Assembly: GCF_003597395.2 (NCBI RefSeq)
Contig: NC_133770.1
Span: 289,449,744 to 289,513,743, forward strand
Direction of reading: 5' to 3'
From: Chelonoidis abingdonii
Taxonomy: Eukaryota > Chordata > Testudines > Testudinidae
DNA: 64,000 nt
Shown here: positions 10,480 through 22,279 of the stretch, piece by piece
Layout of the letters: every line of letters begins with the position of its first letter
How positions within the stretch are numbered: the first letter of the stretch is position 1
Notes under the pieces: model-generated
Databases searched by the model: none
Seen by the model: only the letters and a program-made list of their open reading frames with translations
Told to the model about the DNA's origin: nothing
Translations under genes and position numbers: made by a program

Positions 10480-12495
10480 ACATACACAAAATCAGTTATT
10501 CACTCCACACAGAGCACACAACAGCAGTTCTGTACTGCTGCAATTAACATCTCTGACCACAACAGAGTGCAATCGGCCTTTAAGGCACACAACGGAGATC
10601 AGACACACACAACCACGTATTCCTGAGAATCTCTCTCTCATTTACCACTGTGGATTGCTGAAATTTATAGAGCTCATGACTACATTGGCAGAGGGGAGGA
10701 TGAGGGCAAGAGGAAGGGCAAAACAGTTGCAAGCCAGACCCTTAAAACACGTGGTAAAAGTGTCACATGAATCCAGCAAAGAGGGTCAGATGCATAGTGT
10801 TTTCAATGCAATGTAACCCTTTATTTTTATTGGTATCTTGAAGCCAGTAGTTCTGTTCCTCTGAATTGATTTGGGCAGAGATGATCAGGCTATGAACAAA
10901 TTTGACTCTATGCATAGCCCTAAAAAAAGAATTGTATCATGACTATATACAATTTCTCAAGCACTCTTTTCCTATACAGTTGGCTAAACAGCATCTGGTG
11001 ACTCCCAGGAATATAACAATGTGGAGCATTCCCACAGGGTGCTCTAATCAATGCGTGTAGACTGTTACTAATCTCTGTGTGCCCTCTTCTCTCCACCTCA
11101 TCCTCCAGTTGCTGCCTGGGATTCGTCATATTACAAAGTCCGTGCGCAGCCAGGTGTAATCCAAAACACCTCTGTAAACAAGAATGTACAATGTAACCTG
11201 AGAGAACCATGGTGGTGGATTTTATTTTTAAGCATAGACACTTTAATGGTTTATTTATCATGATGTGTTGTGCTGCCAAATGGAAGATCCCATGATGGAG
11301 AAGAATAAACAGTGCATGTCACAGACTTGTCTATTTTAATTATTATCGAGTGAGAAGGCAGTCTGGAAAAAAAAACCAATTAATTCTGCTCTTTTCTCCC
11401 TATGGTAATTGCTGCCAAACACCTGTAGAAAGGACATCTTGGTGTTTTTATCTAGCAGGCAAAGTACAAGTACCTTAGCATGGATTGCATCTGCTTCATC
11501 ATCGATATTTAGCACCATTTGCATAATAATTAATCATCAGTACAGATGTTGCTGTTTATCCTTATTGAGATGCATTCTGTTGCCACTGCAGTAGAATACA
11601 TTAGCACAGCTGGGATACCCATCTTTTTTGTTCTAGTAGATCCTCCCACCACAAATACACACACACGCCTTCTGAATCTCTCATATAGTTAAGAAAAATA
11701 GGGTTGCGGAGATGGTCACCTAAGGAGACAAAGTGGATGGGGACATTTGGGAAAAGCTGTGTTGTAGACCCAGCTCTGTCCCAGGTTTGTCACTTTTGAT
11801 GGCCAGGGATAGACCAAGACATTGATGGAGAAATGAGTCAACATGAACTCTTCCATGGTCATCAAACATGCCACAAAACACTGCATGGAAGTCGAATATA
11901 TCATCTTGGCCAAGACTGCATATGGATTTTTACAGAGAATAAACAAATGCATTTAGCCACAGTTGATGCTAATTCAGATGGCAGAAGTGGAACATATGAC
12001 AAACACTTCTTCTCATATTGTATTGAGGCACAGTGGACCATGTTCATCACACAGCTTCAAATTATGACCCTCAGTTTGATCCTATGGAATTTCAGATTTT
12101 CCTGCTAAAGAGAAATTCAGTAGAAGATGCAAGATCAGCTGCATATTGCCCAGTTTCCAGTGGAATAGCAGAATGCTTCCTGCTGACACTTAAAAGTATG
12201 TCTGGGAAATGTAAGAGTAGAAAATTGTATTGCAAACTTTCCTAATCCACAAAGGAGACTCCTAAGGAAGTATTTCTTAATTATCAGATGCAATTTGCTT
12301 AGACCAGATGAAGCAGAAGAACTAACTGAAAAACAGCACAGAGTAAAACCAAAGGAACAAAATACAAATACACGACTCAAGTTTCCTAGATGTCTATGCC
12401 TAGAACAAAGGAGATTGGTTCAGAATTACATAGAGAGGGAAAAAATGGGAGGACACTATTATTATGCATATTACACTAGTGCCCTCAGGGATGCT
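10480..12495. other. Unassigned non-coding stretch
   Basis: Several frames of 60-119 codons occur on both strands (for example 10920-11279 minus and 11833-12108 plus). None shows a domain, a signal peptide or a coherent exon boundary. A short ACAC run lies at about 11655-11666. I see no other structure. Confidence 0.35.
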
Positions 12496-12499
12496 CTTC

Positions 12500-12827
12500 T
12501 AATTAAGTCTCTCTCTAATACAGAAAGAAATAACAAGAACCAATGGCTGGAAGTTAAAGCCAGACAAAAATGTGTGCCTTATTTCTAATTTGAATTTAAC
12601 AAGGATGATGATTAACCATTGGAAGAAAGTGCCAAGGATAGTGGGCGATTCTCCAACTCTTGATGTCTTCAGATCAAGACTGGATGCCTTTCTGGAAGAT
12701 ACGCTTTATCCAGACACAAGTTACTGGTCTCAATATATGTGTAACTAGATGAAATTCTATGACCCGTGCTATACAAGAGGTCGGACTAGAGGATCTAATG
12801 ATCTCTTCTGTCCTTACCATCCATGAA
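12500..12827 (+). mobile_element. CR1-type LINE, decayed 3' end
   Basis: Translation of the first half gives NQWLEVKARQKCVPYF in the frame ending at 12588. This corresponds to the C-terminal region of CR1 ORF2; compare QWLEVKA-like words at about 53465-53480 in another copy. The 3' part ends with GGTCGGACTAGAGGATCTAA followed by TGATCTCTTCTGTCC, the diagnostic CR1 3' tail. It is heavily 5'-truncated with stop codons and no functional protein. Confidence 0.75.
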
Positions 12828-13358
12828 AAAGCAGAGATCCTGATTCTGCATTAAGCTCCATGTGCTCACAAAGAACTCCATTGATTCCAGTGTATCTTCT
12901 TGTTGGAGTAAAGGTTCTTCCATGGAAAGGAACTTTCAGTATCAGGGCCTTACAAGCAGGTGGCTCCTGCAGAGAAGAGATTACTAAGAAGACATAGCAT
13001 CACTTGGAAGGTGGAAGAGAGGGAAACTGTCAAATGTTTAATATTGATGCAGGGAAGGTTTTGGGATCAGTGATATTTAAAGTGTCACTCTGACACCCAG
13101 CAGGAGCTGGAGAATGTAAACTGGTTTTATTCTGTCCAAGTGACTGAAGAGGAAAGCCTGTCTAACTGAGCTTGTAGTGAAGGGTAAAATTAGATGAGAT
13201 TAAATATGCATGCAGGCTGTTTGTTGTTTTAAAATCCTTTCTCTAATGCTTTGTTCCAACAGCTAAATAAACACACTTTGTTTTAAGAAGACTATTGGTC
13301 AATATCACGCCAAAGGGAGGAAAGGCAAGTGGATCTGCAGAGTGATAAGCAGTTGGTA
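12828..13358. other. Unassigned non-coding stretch
   Basis: Nothing can be named. Confidence 0.35.
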
Positions 13359-13366
13359 TTCACAGA

Positions 13367-13532
13367 CAGGGCTGTCCGGGTAAAGGGGGGGAGGGGGCAA
13401 GTGGGGCAAATTTCCCCAGGCCCTGGACCCCACATGGATCCCTACGAGAATATAGTATTGCAACTTTTTTTTATGGAAGGGGCCCCCAAAATTGCTTTGC
13501 CCCAGGCCCCCTGAATCCTCTGGGCAGCCCTG
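13367..13532. mobile_element. 166-bp palindromic hAT MITE with perfect TSD
   Basis: The element begins CAGGGCTGTCCGG and ends CTGGGCAGCCCTG, which are inverted partners. It is flanked on both sides by the same 8 bp, TTCACAGA (13359-13366 and 13533-13540). An 8-bp TSD with CAG...CTG ends is the signature of hAT transposition. The interior keeps a second inverted pair, GGCAAATTTCCCCAGGCCC against GGGCCCCCAAAATTGC. There is no coding capacity, so it was moved in trans by a hAT transposase not present here. The perfect TSD fixes both ends exactly. Confidence 0.9.
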
Positions 13533-13540
13533 TTCACAGA

Positions 13541-14129
13541 GTCCTGTATCTGGTTAAGAGTGGAAAAATTAAGAGATTCCAGCATGAGACTGGAAGGGGC
13601 AAGAGGCCATGGACATAAGGTGGGTGCTGTCAGAGAGAAACAACAGGGAACAGAGGTGGAGATGGCCCCCAAACCATGATAAATATATAACAACAGACAG
13701 GCATACCTACCTAACTTTTCTGCCATGTTTTGTCGCAGCAACAAGGGCTGGATTCAAATAGGTCGGGGTCCCTCCTAAAAATAACAAATATCACTGGCTC
13801 AGGCTCCCACTCACAATTTCTGGCATTACTAAATGACAGATTCTAGCTGGTGGCCTTTGCTGAATCCACAGGGATTGGTGTGATGGGAATCTAAGCCTCT
13901 GTGCTCTGGATTCTCAGGGATGTTTCAAACTCCTGGAGCCAGAATGGAATCCAGCCACTGCCCCAAACTTAGGGTCCCTAGGCACACTTTCAGGGCACAG
14001 AGCTGCTATTTGCACCACCCTCCAAGTGTTGTAACCTGTTGTCCGGGACCTAGCCCCTCTGGGCACAGTGCCGACCCTTCAGACTCCAGACTGGTGTGCA
14101 CTTAAACCACTGCAGCTGCACCACTGTAG
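13541..14129. other. Unassigned non-coding stretch
   Basis: No nameable gene or repeat. The 100-codon minus-strand frame reaching into the MITE is spurious. Confidence 0.35.
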
Positions 14130-14130
14130 A

Positions 14131-14273
14131 CCAGTGGTGGACAACCTGTGACCCACAGACTGCATGTAGCCCATCAGGGTAAGCTGATTGCAGGCCGCAA
14201 GACATTTTGTGAACGTTGACCATCTGCAGGCACAGCCCCCCACAGCCCCCAGTGGCCGCGGTTCGCTGTTCCT
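14131..14273 (+). mobile_element. hAT-like element, left end only
   Basis: It begins CAGTGGTGGACAACCTGTGA, a typical hAT end related to the CAGGGATTGGCAACCTTTGG end at 35069. It breaks off near 14273, where a LINE fragment starts. The right terminus and TSD are missing. Confidence 0.55.
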
Positions 14274-14274
14274 A

Positions 14275-14705
14275 GATGTATGTTCTGATGATTTTACAAT
14301 TAGCCATCCTGAAATGCATATTCTTTGCTAGTGCCCAGTTTACCAAGTGATCCAGATCGCTCCATATCAGTGATCTGTCCTCCTCATTATTTATCAGTCT
14401 TGCCATCTTTTATGCCATCTGCAAACTCTATCAGTGTTAATTTTATGTTTTCTTCCACATCATTGATAACAATGCCAAATAGTGTAGGGCCAAGAACTAA
14501 TCCATGCTTGAGAATGACTCCCCATTTATGGTTCCATTTTGAGACCTATCTGGCAGCTAGTTTTGAATCTATTCAGTATTTGCTATCCTGATTTTGTATT
14601 GTTCTAGTTTCAAAACGTTGTGCCGGACCAAGTCAAACACCTTACAGAAGTCCGCGTATATCACATCAGCAGTATTACCTTCGTCAACCATCTCGTTAGA
14701 AGATT
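14275..14705 (-). mobile_element. CR1-like LINE reverse transcriptase fragment
   Basis: Read on the minus strand with frame changes, the fragment gives VDEGNTADVIYADFCKVFD, the palm motif that reads DFSKAFD in active copies. It then gives VLGPTLFGIVINDVEE, the VPQGSVLGP region. Next comes IEFADG where an active enzyme has FADD, so the second catalytic aspartate is lost. The order of motifs is right for a non-LTR reverse transcriptase. The divergence from the 51033-52676 copy is large, so this is an older family or lineage. The flanks lack the CR1 3' tail. Confidence 0.7.
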
Positions 14706-15448
14706 ATTAAAATTATCAAAAGCAGCTATATTAGTTTGCTCATCTTATTTAATAGATTTCTCTACATTGTAGAGACTGAGGTATTTATTATTATGACTTC
14801 AAAAAGGAAAATATGGATGTATGCTTCTTTTTAAAAAAAGCTTGAAATAGCCCCCTCCCGTTTCCCTTCTGTTTTTCTTTACCCTACCCGCTACCCTTCT
14901 CTTCCTATGTGGTGAGTGAAAAATTCCCCTCCGCGTTGCTTTCTTCATTAATATAATGCACAGAAGGACTGAAAATCAGAGAGATCGGGGTAGCAGAGCT
15001 CCTGAAAGACATTTTTTTTCTTTTCTTAAATGACGTATAGCAGCACTAAAAATACCACCTTTTCTTCTCCTTGGAACGCACCCTGGGATTGAGAGACTAC
15101 TGAGATGGCTGGGTGGGTGTTTGTATTGACAAGATGTTACCTGGATCCACAAATTTAAGCACCAATACTGTGTGCTTTTCAACAGGCTCATCTCTCAATT
15201 TTCTCCTGCATGCATGATACAGACAATTTTGAGTCAAGAGAGGGTAAGAAGATAATGTTCCTAGGGTAGTGCTCTGAGCTTGACAGGGGAAGAACAAATG
15301 CTCAGTTCATAGCATTTCACTTAGGGCCTGTACTTGTTGAGTAGTACCTTACTCTGCAAGAAGTCCTAATGGGTCAGGTTATGATTTGCCCACTCAGGGA
15401 AGGAAAAGGGAATAATAACCTCCTGATTTTACACCACTGCAAAGGCTA
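14706..15448. other. Unassigned non-coding stretch
   Basis: Nothing can be named. Confidence 0.35.
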
Positions 15449-15453
15449 CTGAG

Positions 15454-16504
15454 GCCAGGTCTACACTGAGACTTTAAATCGGTTTAATGGCCGATATACC
15501 GATTTAACGCTGTATCCGTTCACACGACGTCGTCATTAATATCGAGTTCAACAGGCCTTCCTTAAATCGATTTCGGAACTCCTCCCAACGAGAGGTACGT
15601 AAATTCGATATGTAACTCGGATTAGGGTTTCCATGTGGACGGAATGACGTTCTGGCTCGGGGCGGCGCATCCAGAGCTGCAGCACTGACGCTCTGGACAG
15701 CAATCTGAAATCGAGATGCATGGGCAGGTAAACAGCGAAACGCCCCGGTGAACTTTTATTACTTTCCTGCTTGCCCAGCGTGGAGCTCTGATCGCACGGG
15801 CTGGCGATGCAGTTGATCGAAAGAGCTCCAGCTAGACGTAGGGAGATACTAGCTGATCGCGTTATGGGGAGACAAATCTGTTGATCCAGATCGTTACAGA
15901 CACGAAATGCCAAGCGTTTGATAAAAAAACTAGCCTGCATTACCCGCGCTGTTTGCAAGCGTACGGGGAACTCCAGAGACTCAAATGGGAAACGCTCATG
16001 AAGGGAGGGAGGGTGACTGAGACTCCAGCCTTCCCCAGTCACAGCAGTCTCTGAAATATGCATTCTTGCTGAGCTCCCATGGTCTGTAGGGTTATAACAC
16101 GAGTGTTGGCGTGGTTCAGGGAACACTCCTCACGGTTATTTCCCCCCACCACCACGTGAAAAAAAGGGAAAAGATTGCTTGTGCTATGGCGTGCTCAATG
16201 CACTCCGAAACAGGCGCCCAGGGTTGTCTTCTGCCTTCACAAAGGGAGGGTGGAGGCATGTACCAGACCACCCGGGGCAGTATTTCTGCCCATCAGCACT
16301 GTGCTCTCAACATGAAGTGAACTATGGGATAGCTGAGGAACAGCACCCACAGTGCACCGCTCTGAAATCATGGTAGCTTTGGACCATGGACGCAAACAAT
16401 CGATTTCGGGATCCCACTGTGGACGCGCTAAACCGATTTTATTAGATCTGTTTTGTAATATCGGTTTAAGCTAATTCGAAATAATCGTGCAGTGTAGACG
16501 TACC
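15454..16504. mobile_element. CpG-rich non-autonomous DNA transposon, about 1.05 kb
   Basis: The left end GCCAGGTCTACACTGAG and the right end CAGTGTAGACGTACC are inverted partners sharing GTCTACACTG. Both sides carry the pentamer CTGAG (15449-15453 and 16505-16509), a likely TSD. CpG dinucleotides are far more frequent than in the flanks, including several CGAT/ATCG words, which suggests recent insertion or little methylation decay. The same TIR type appears at 30604 and 53983. A 192-codon minus-strand frame (15548-16126) has no catalytic motif that I can see and is probably fortuitous. The superfamily cannot be decided from the ends. Confidence 0.7.
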
Positions 16505-16509
16505 CTGAG

Positions 16510-18059
16510 TGTTGTGAACTGGGCATGCTGGAGTTTCCAAGCAGGCACTAGTTGCATGTGGTGGAGGATGCGTGATGAGAGGCAGGAAAGGGGGAGATTG
16601 GAGTCCATTCTGCCAGTGTGCCAGTCAGCATAACATAGGACAGCTGTACATCATTACTCTTCCCCCACCCAACAGAGAAAGGGGTCAGTAGCCTCAGTGA
16701 GGCATCCAGTGTTGCCAACTCCTACAGGGTTCACAATATTTGGTGTGTTTCTGAAAGTCCCAGATCCCAGAGTCACGTGATAAGCTGAGAATCTCAGCTT
16801 TCATTTTGAGAAAGCAAGCAAGTTTCTAGTCCTTATGGTTGCAGAGAAAAATCTGAAAACATGAAGCAAATGTGCCCTGAAGGCTCAAAGAGTGCTGTGC
16901 AAATAGCAGATTTTTTGACTCACTGGCAGATCTGAAAAAAATATTAGTAAAAAAAGTGTTTCAAGTTATTCCAAGACTGAATTTGCTTTGAAATTATCAA
17001 TAAATCAAGAAGTAAAAAACATAATAATCATTTCATGTTGACTGAAACGCTTTGATCTGATTTGGAACATTATGTAATTTTTCTTTACATTTAAAAAATG
17101 AAATTGAAAAACATTTCCAAATGAAAAGTTATTTAATTTAGAAACTATGATAGCAGGACATTTTGCCTTTGCGAAATTGTTTATGTTCATTTTTTGAGGT
17201 GAACAACTGGGCACAATTGGATTCTGAATTTGTCTTCGTGCTACTGAATCTGTATTCTTCAATGAAAATACTTTGGCCCAGTTCTAGGCTCTAAAACCAA
17301 AAGGAGAGTAATAAAAAAAACACAAATTTATTATTATTCATTAAAAACAACCAAGCTTAAGCCAAAAACATGTTTTTTTGAGAAGCAATTCTGGGTGTTG
17401 TTGGGGCACAGAGTTTTCCTAGAGCTCCTCTTTGTGTGGTGTGGCTTGCCCACTCCCTCTTGCTCAGGGCTATGCCTAAAGGCACAATTTAGCTAATGGG
17501 AAACTTGTCCAGTACAGAATCGGAGCCTTAATTATTTACTCATTGATTCCATGGGGCAAGTGTCTATGAGCAAAGATGAAATTCATGATGAAAGCCAAAC
17601 TGCCTGCTTTATTCAGCTGGGAATAAAGCAAGGAGAAAAACATCCAGTTCCAGACACGAAATGTGTGTGTGTGTTGGGCGGGGGTCATTTGTTTTTTCCC
17701 TTTCTCTGTCTCTCGAGACACGTTGGCAGCTAGGATGATAATGCATGTCACTGCAATATCAGCAACATTAGCAGGGAAACGGTCACATCATATGATTGTA
17801 ATAATCTAGAGTGTTCCTGATGTGACTGTGCCTTCACCCAGCCTCTGTCTGACTGACAGCTCAGACTCCGCAAAGGCATCACCAGCTACCCTGGTACCCT
17901 ATGAGCAGTCAAGAAAGTTGACAGCTCTTTATAAAAAGCAGCATCGCTTTTTCTAAATCAATCTTCAATCATTCATTTAAAAAAAAAATCCACATAGTGA
18001 TCTGGGGTATTCTATACACATCAAGGATGTTTCCCATACCTGATTTTGTAGTCTATTTT
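16510..18059. other. Mostly unassigned; weak AT-rich repeat
   Basis: An AT-rich stretch at about 17030-17160 resembles the interspersed AT-rich family. A short GT run lies near 17663-17673. Nothing else can be named. Confidence 0.3.
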
Positions 18060-18350
18060 TTATTCTTTCCATTGTTTTGTAAATGACAGTAGCACTTAGT
18101 GTCCCCAGCTGAGATCAGGGCTACATTGTACTAAGCGCTGTATGTACAGTCTAAATCAAGAAGGCCAGCAACAGGTTTCAGGGAAAAGAAATATTATGGT
18201 CCCCATTTTACAGATGTGGCACAGTGGTAAAGAGAGTTTAAATGAGTCCCTCACGGTCACATAGGGGGCCTGTGGCAGCACTAACAAGAATCAAATCTCC
18301 AGAGTCCCAGTCCAGTGCCTGTACCATGACACCATATTTCTTCCCTTAAG
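18060..18350 (+). repeat. MIR-like amniote SINE
   Basis: Successive words GGTCCCCATTTTACAGATG, GGTCACATAGGG and GAGTCCCAGTCCAGTGCC are the order found in MIR-type SINEs (also seen at 5640 and 40760). The copy is old and diverged. Confidence 0.6.
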
Positions 18351-18383
18351 CCCAGTTCAGGAAGACATTGAAGCATATCCCTA

Positions 18384-19230
18384 TGTCATAAACAGATGAT
18401 TAAGGGTTAATGTCTCTTTTACCTGTAAAGGGTTAAGAAGCTCAGTGAACCTGGCTGACACCTGACCAGAGGACCAATGAGGGGACAAGATACTTTCAAA
18501 TCTTGGTGGAGGGACGTCTTTCTTTGTGCTGTTTGTGTTGTTCGTTGTTCGCTCTTGGGGCTAAGAGGGACCAGACGTACACCCAGGTGTTCCCAATCTT
18601 CCTGAATCAGTCTTTCATGTTTCAAAATTGTAAGTATAGCCAGGCAAGGCGGATTAGTCTTATGTTTATTTTCTTAACTTGTAAATGTGTCTTTTGGTGG
18701 AAGAATTTTTACCTCTGTTTGCTGTAACTTTGAATCTCAGGCTAGGGGTGGGAAGTACCCTGTAAAGTATTTTCCATCCTGATTTTACAGAGATAATTTT
18801 TACCTTTTCTTTCTTTAATTAAAAGCTTTCTTTTTAAGAACCTGATTGATTTTTCCCTTGTTTTAGAATCCAAGGGCTTGAGTTTAAACTCACCAGGGAC
18901 TGGTGGGGGAAAAGGAAGGGAGAGGGTTAAGATCTTTGTTTTAAGATCCAAGGAGTTTGGATCTGTGTAGCCTCTCAGGGCAACCCAGGGAGGGGGGGGG
19001 TCTTGGGGGGAAGAAGAGGGGGTTGGTTAATTTCTCCTTGTTTTAAGATCCAAGGGGTTTGGGTCTTGGGTTTCCCCGGGAAGGTTTTGGGGGAACAGAA
19101 GTGTGCCAGGCACAGACTTCTGGCTGGTAGCAGTGTACCAAATTTAAGCTGGTAATTAAGCTTAAAAGTGATCGTGCAGGTCCCCACTTTTTGGATGCTA
19201 AAGTTCAAAGTGAGGGAAAAAACCTTGACA
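18384..19230 (+). mobile_element. Solo LTR with 5-bp TSD
   Basis: The element starts TGTCATAAACAG and ends AAAACCTTGACA, giving TG/CA ends and an imperfect terminal inversion (TGTCATAA against TGTCAAGG). The flanks are CCCTA (18379-18383) and ACCTA (19231-19235), a 4-of-5 match of the length expected for LTR retroelements. The interior has the words AGGGTTAATGTCTCTTTTAC and ATTAAAAGCTTTCTTTTTAA, which I recall from an abundant turtle LTR family. There is no primer-binding site or gag-pol region beside it, so it is a solo LTR. All frames inside are incidental. Confidence 0.7.
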
Positions 19231-19235
19231 ACCTA

Positions 19236-20889
19236 TCTTTAAGCCTATAAGTGGTTTCACTGAAGTCCTTTTCTGAGGCCTGAATGCATTAGCCTTTTTT
19301 TGCTGGAGACTTCAGTTCAAAATCATACTCAGGAGTATCAAATAAAATTGGTTTCCTGGTCACATCATAATCCTCAGTCGTTCATGTCACAAAACCACGC
19401 CATGAACATCAGACAGGGCTCCAGACTGACCGCAGAGGAGAAAAGCAGGGCATGTTAAAGGTCAGGAGAGAAGTGAATTTGCATAACTGTACAGGGAAAC
19501 AGCAAACAATGCCCTTCATTTCCACCCTAAATAAGCTTCACTTCCACGCGGTCTTAGAATTACTATCATCTACAAGGCATTTGACATACACTCCAAGAGT
19601 CCTCTTCAACTTTAATTGACGAGAGCTTGACAAACATTTACATTTCAGAGCTTTGCTTCACTTCAGATGTCCGGACAATACTCGGGCGATTCTCTAAGAA
19701 GGAACCAAACCTTCTTCTCTTGTACCCTGATCCTGAAATGAGATCCAGGTCCTTCTAGTCATGTGGCTCTGTCTGCAGTATAGGGACTTTTTTCTGGGAG
19801 TCTCACAAGCGCAGGCATTTGTGGAAGATTTCTTGTCTTGGAAAATCCCAAGAACAGTGTTCCTTATGGTATTTCAGTTTTTCTGCTCCCGGCCCTCGGA
19901 AGAGGGGCACAGAAGGGAAAACATTATCTCTCTAAAATATTTGCTAATTCAAGTGCTGGGTGAAGATTTAGGGCCGTTGTTATTTCATTGTTGGGGCATT
20001 TATATGCTCATTCCTTTTTCAAAATCTTTTTACTAACCACGGGAAATGTCAGGCCTTTGGAAGTGCTTGGGTGAAAACCTGGCTCCACTGAAGTCAATAG
20101 AAAAGCTCGCATTGATTCATTAGGGCTGGGATTTCACATCTGGTATCCTTGCAAGTGAAGATAATGATTTGAGTAGCCAGAGGCACCTGGTTTCACATTT
20201 TCCTGTTGCTGGGATTTTTTTCAGTAAGTTGACTCAGACCCCCTTCTCCTTCCCTGGGCAAAATATTAACTTTTTTCTGGCTAATTTCCATGTAGAAACA
20301 CTGGAAGATAATTGGCTTCAACAAAATTGTCTGCCATATTTAACTCTAATGATAGAGCATCTAAGCTTTGTAGCCCTAAGCACGAATTTAGAATTTCAAT
20401 TTCTGTGGCTAAAGCTTAGCGTTTATTTTTCAGAATACCAGATGAAGAAAAGTGATCCTGTAAAATGTGTCTGTGCCACGGGAGAACCATTTAATAGCTG
20501 GGCAGTAGTTCCTGAGTGATAGGTAATTAACAGCAGGTAGCATCAAGTCTCTTGTTTGGTTTATTGTTGACACAACATGTAGTCAGAAAAAGACATGCAG
20601 AAAGAAAGTGGACCTTTCTAGAAGGGATGACCTGTAGTAAGTGCACACACAATGTGCAGTGGGAATTCACTCTGATCCGTTCACTAATAGCCAATGGTAG
20701 ATCAATTTACTACAACATCTTACGACATTAAATCAGGAGAGAAGCATGCTTCTACCTGGCAAAAATCTGATAAATCTCAAAGAAGAAATAGGGGATGAGA
20801 CTTCATATGTATTACTGCTAATTACCATTACTGGAGAGAAGTGCATGATGGGATAAAACAGCTAGTGTTGTTTTGTTGTTAATTGCTAT
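19236..20889. other. Unassigned non-coding stretch
   Basis: The old motif GGCTCCACTGAAGTCAATAG occurs at 20081-20100. Frames at 19761-20036 and 20169-20519 have no domain. Nothing else can be named. Confidence 0.35.
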
Positions 20890-21555
20890 TAAGAATGGCC
20901 ATACTGGGTCAGACCAAAGATCCATCCAGATCAGTATCCTGTCTGCCAACAGTGACCAATGCCAGGTGTCCGAGAGGGAGTGAACCTAACAGGTAATGAT
21001 CAAATGATCTCTCTCCTGCCATCCATCTCCACTCTCTGACAAACAGAGGCTACAGACACGTTCCTTACCCATCCTGGCTAATCGCCATTATGGACTTAAC
21101 CTCCATGAATTTGTCTAGTTCTCTTTTAAACACTGTTATAGTCCTAGCCTTCACAACCTCCTCAGGCAAGGAGTTCCATAGGTTGACTGTGCGCTGTGTG
21201 AAGAAGAATTTCCTTTTATTTGTTTTAAACCTGCTGCCCATTAATTTCATTTGGTGGCCCCTAGTTCTTATATTATGAGAATAAGTAAATAACTTTTCCT
21301 TATTCACTTTCTCCACATCACTCATGATTTTATATACCTCTACCATATCCTCCTTACTCTCCTCTTGTCCAAGCTGAAAAGTCTTAGCTTCTTTAATTTC
21401 TCCTCATATGGGACCCATTCCAAACCTCTAATCGTTTTAGTTGCCCTTCTCTGAATCTTTTCTAATGCCAGTATACCTTTTTTTGAGATGAGGAGACCAC
21501 ACTGGTACGCAGTATTCAAGATGTGTGTGTACCATGGATTTATATATCTATGAAG
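20890..21555 (-). mobile_element. CR1-type LINE, 3' part of ORF2 plus 3' UTR
   Basis: Minus-strand translation gives [20 protein letters not shown] (near 21430-21480) and, further on, [19 protein letters not shown] then [20 protein letters not shown]. These are the C-terminal domain of CR1 ORF2. The 3' end is complementary to GGTCTGACCCAGTATGGCC. The reading is broken by a frame change at about 21340-21360 and the element is 5'-truncated, so it is not active. The copy at 58942-59700 is its closest relative in the window. Confidence 0.88.
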
Positions 21556-22279
21556 CAAATTATTTTATTTAAATAGGATAAAGAAATGCACATCTTCTCA
21601 ATGACTCTGTCTATGTCTCTGGGACTACATGCACTTTTAACTCTTAAGGTTTATCAAAGTATAAGGTGGAGCGATGTCGTTGAGTATCCTTTATTTCATA
21701 TTGACAATACAGCAGCGCTCCATTTTCATCTTGGCTTTAAAACTCACATTGGACATTGGGAAGTGACCTAGGACATTTTTGCTTGAAGTTTTTAGTGGGA
21801 TTGGAAGTTAAATCAACTTTTTGGCATTTGTTACAAAACAAAAATGGTAACAAAAGAAAGAGTCACTGTCAGGGTTATGGTGCCAATTAATATTTGGCTG
21901 TCAACTAATTTGATTATTGTGCTTCCAGATTTTCATCTCATTTGGGCTCACATAAGCTAAACCATTTCTGTTGAAGCTTGCGTGACTTCCTCATATAAAA
22001 TCAATACCAAACCATGTAGGCTTATTTTAAAGATCTTGGTGGAACCTAGAATGCCACAGAGATATCAACAGCTCATCATATAGGGTGGTGACATAATCAA
22101 ATATTGGATTTGTCTGGGCCCGAGGAGAAAGTACAGGTTTTAGACTGTAAGCTTTCTGCTTCTCAGGACCAGGACACTCCCTTCTGTGGTGGCAGGGAAC
22201 CAGTGCTCACATCGGATTGGTCTATTGGGCATCCTAACTTGTGGTTTGGCAACCAAGAAAGTGATAGCTCAGGCCTCCC
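21556..22279. other. Unassigned non-coding stretch
   Basis: A word TTTTAGACTGTAAGCTTTCT at 22138-22157 resembles a MIR-like SINE core. Nothing else can be named. Confidence 0.3.

Noticed and set aside
15548..16126. 192-codon minus-strand frame as a transposase gene
   Set aside because: No DDE/D, zinc-finger or helix-turn-helix signature is visible and the element is only 1.05 kb. CpG-rich DNA easily stays open. Kept only as a point to test.
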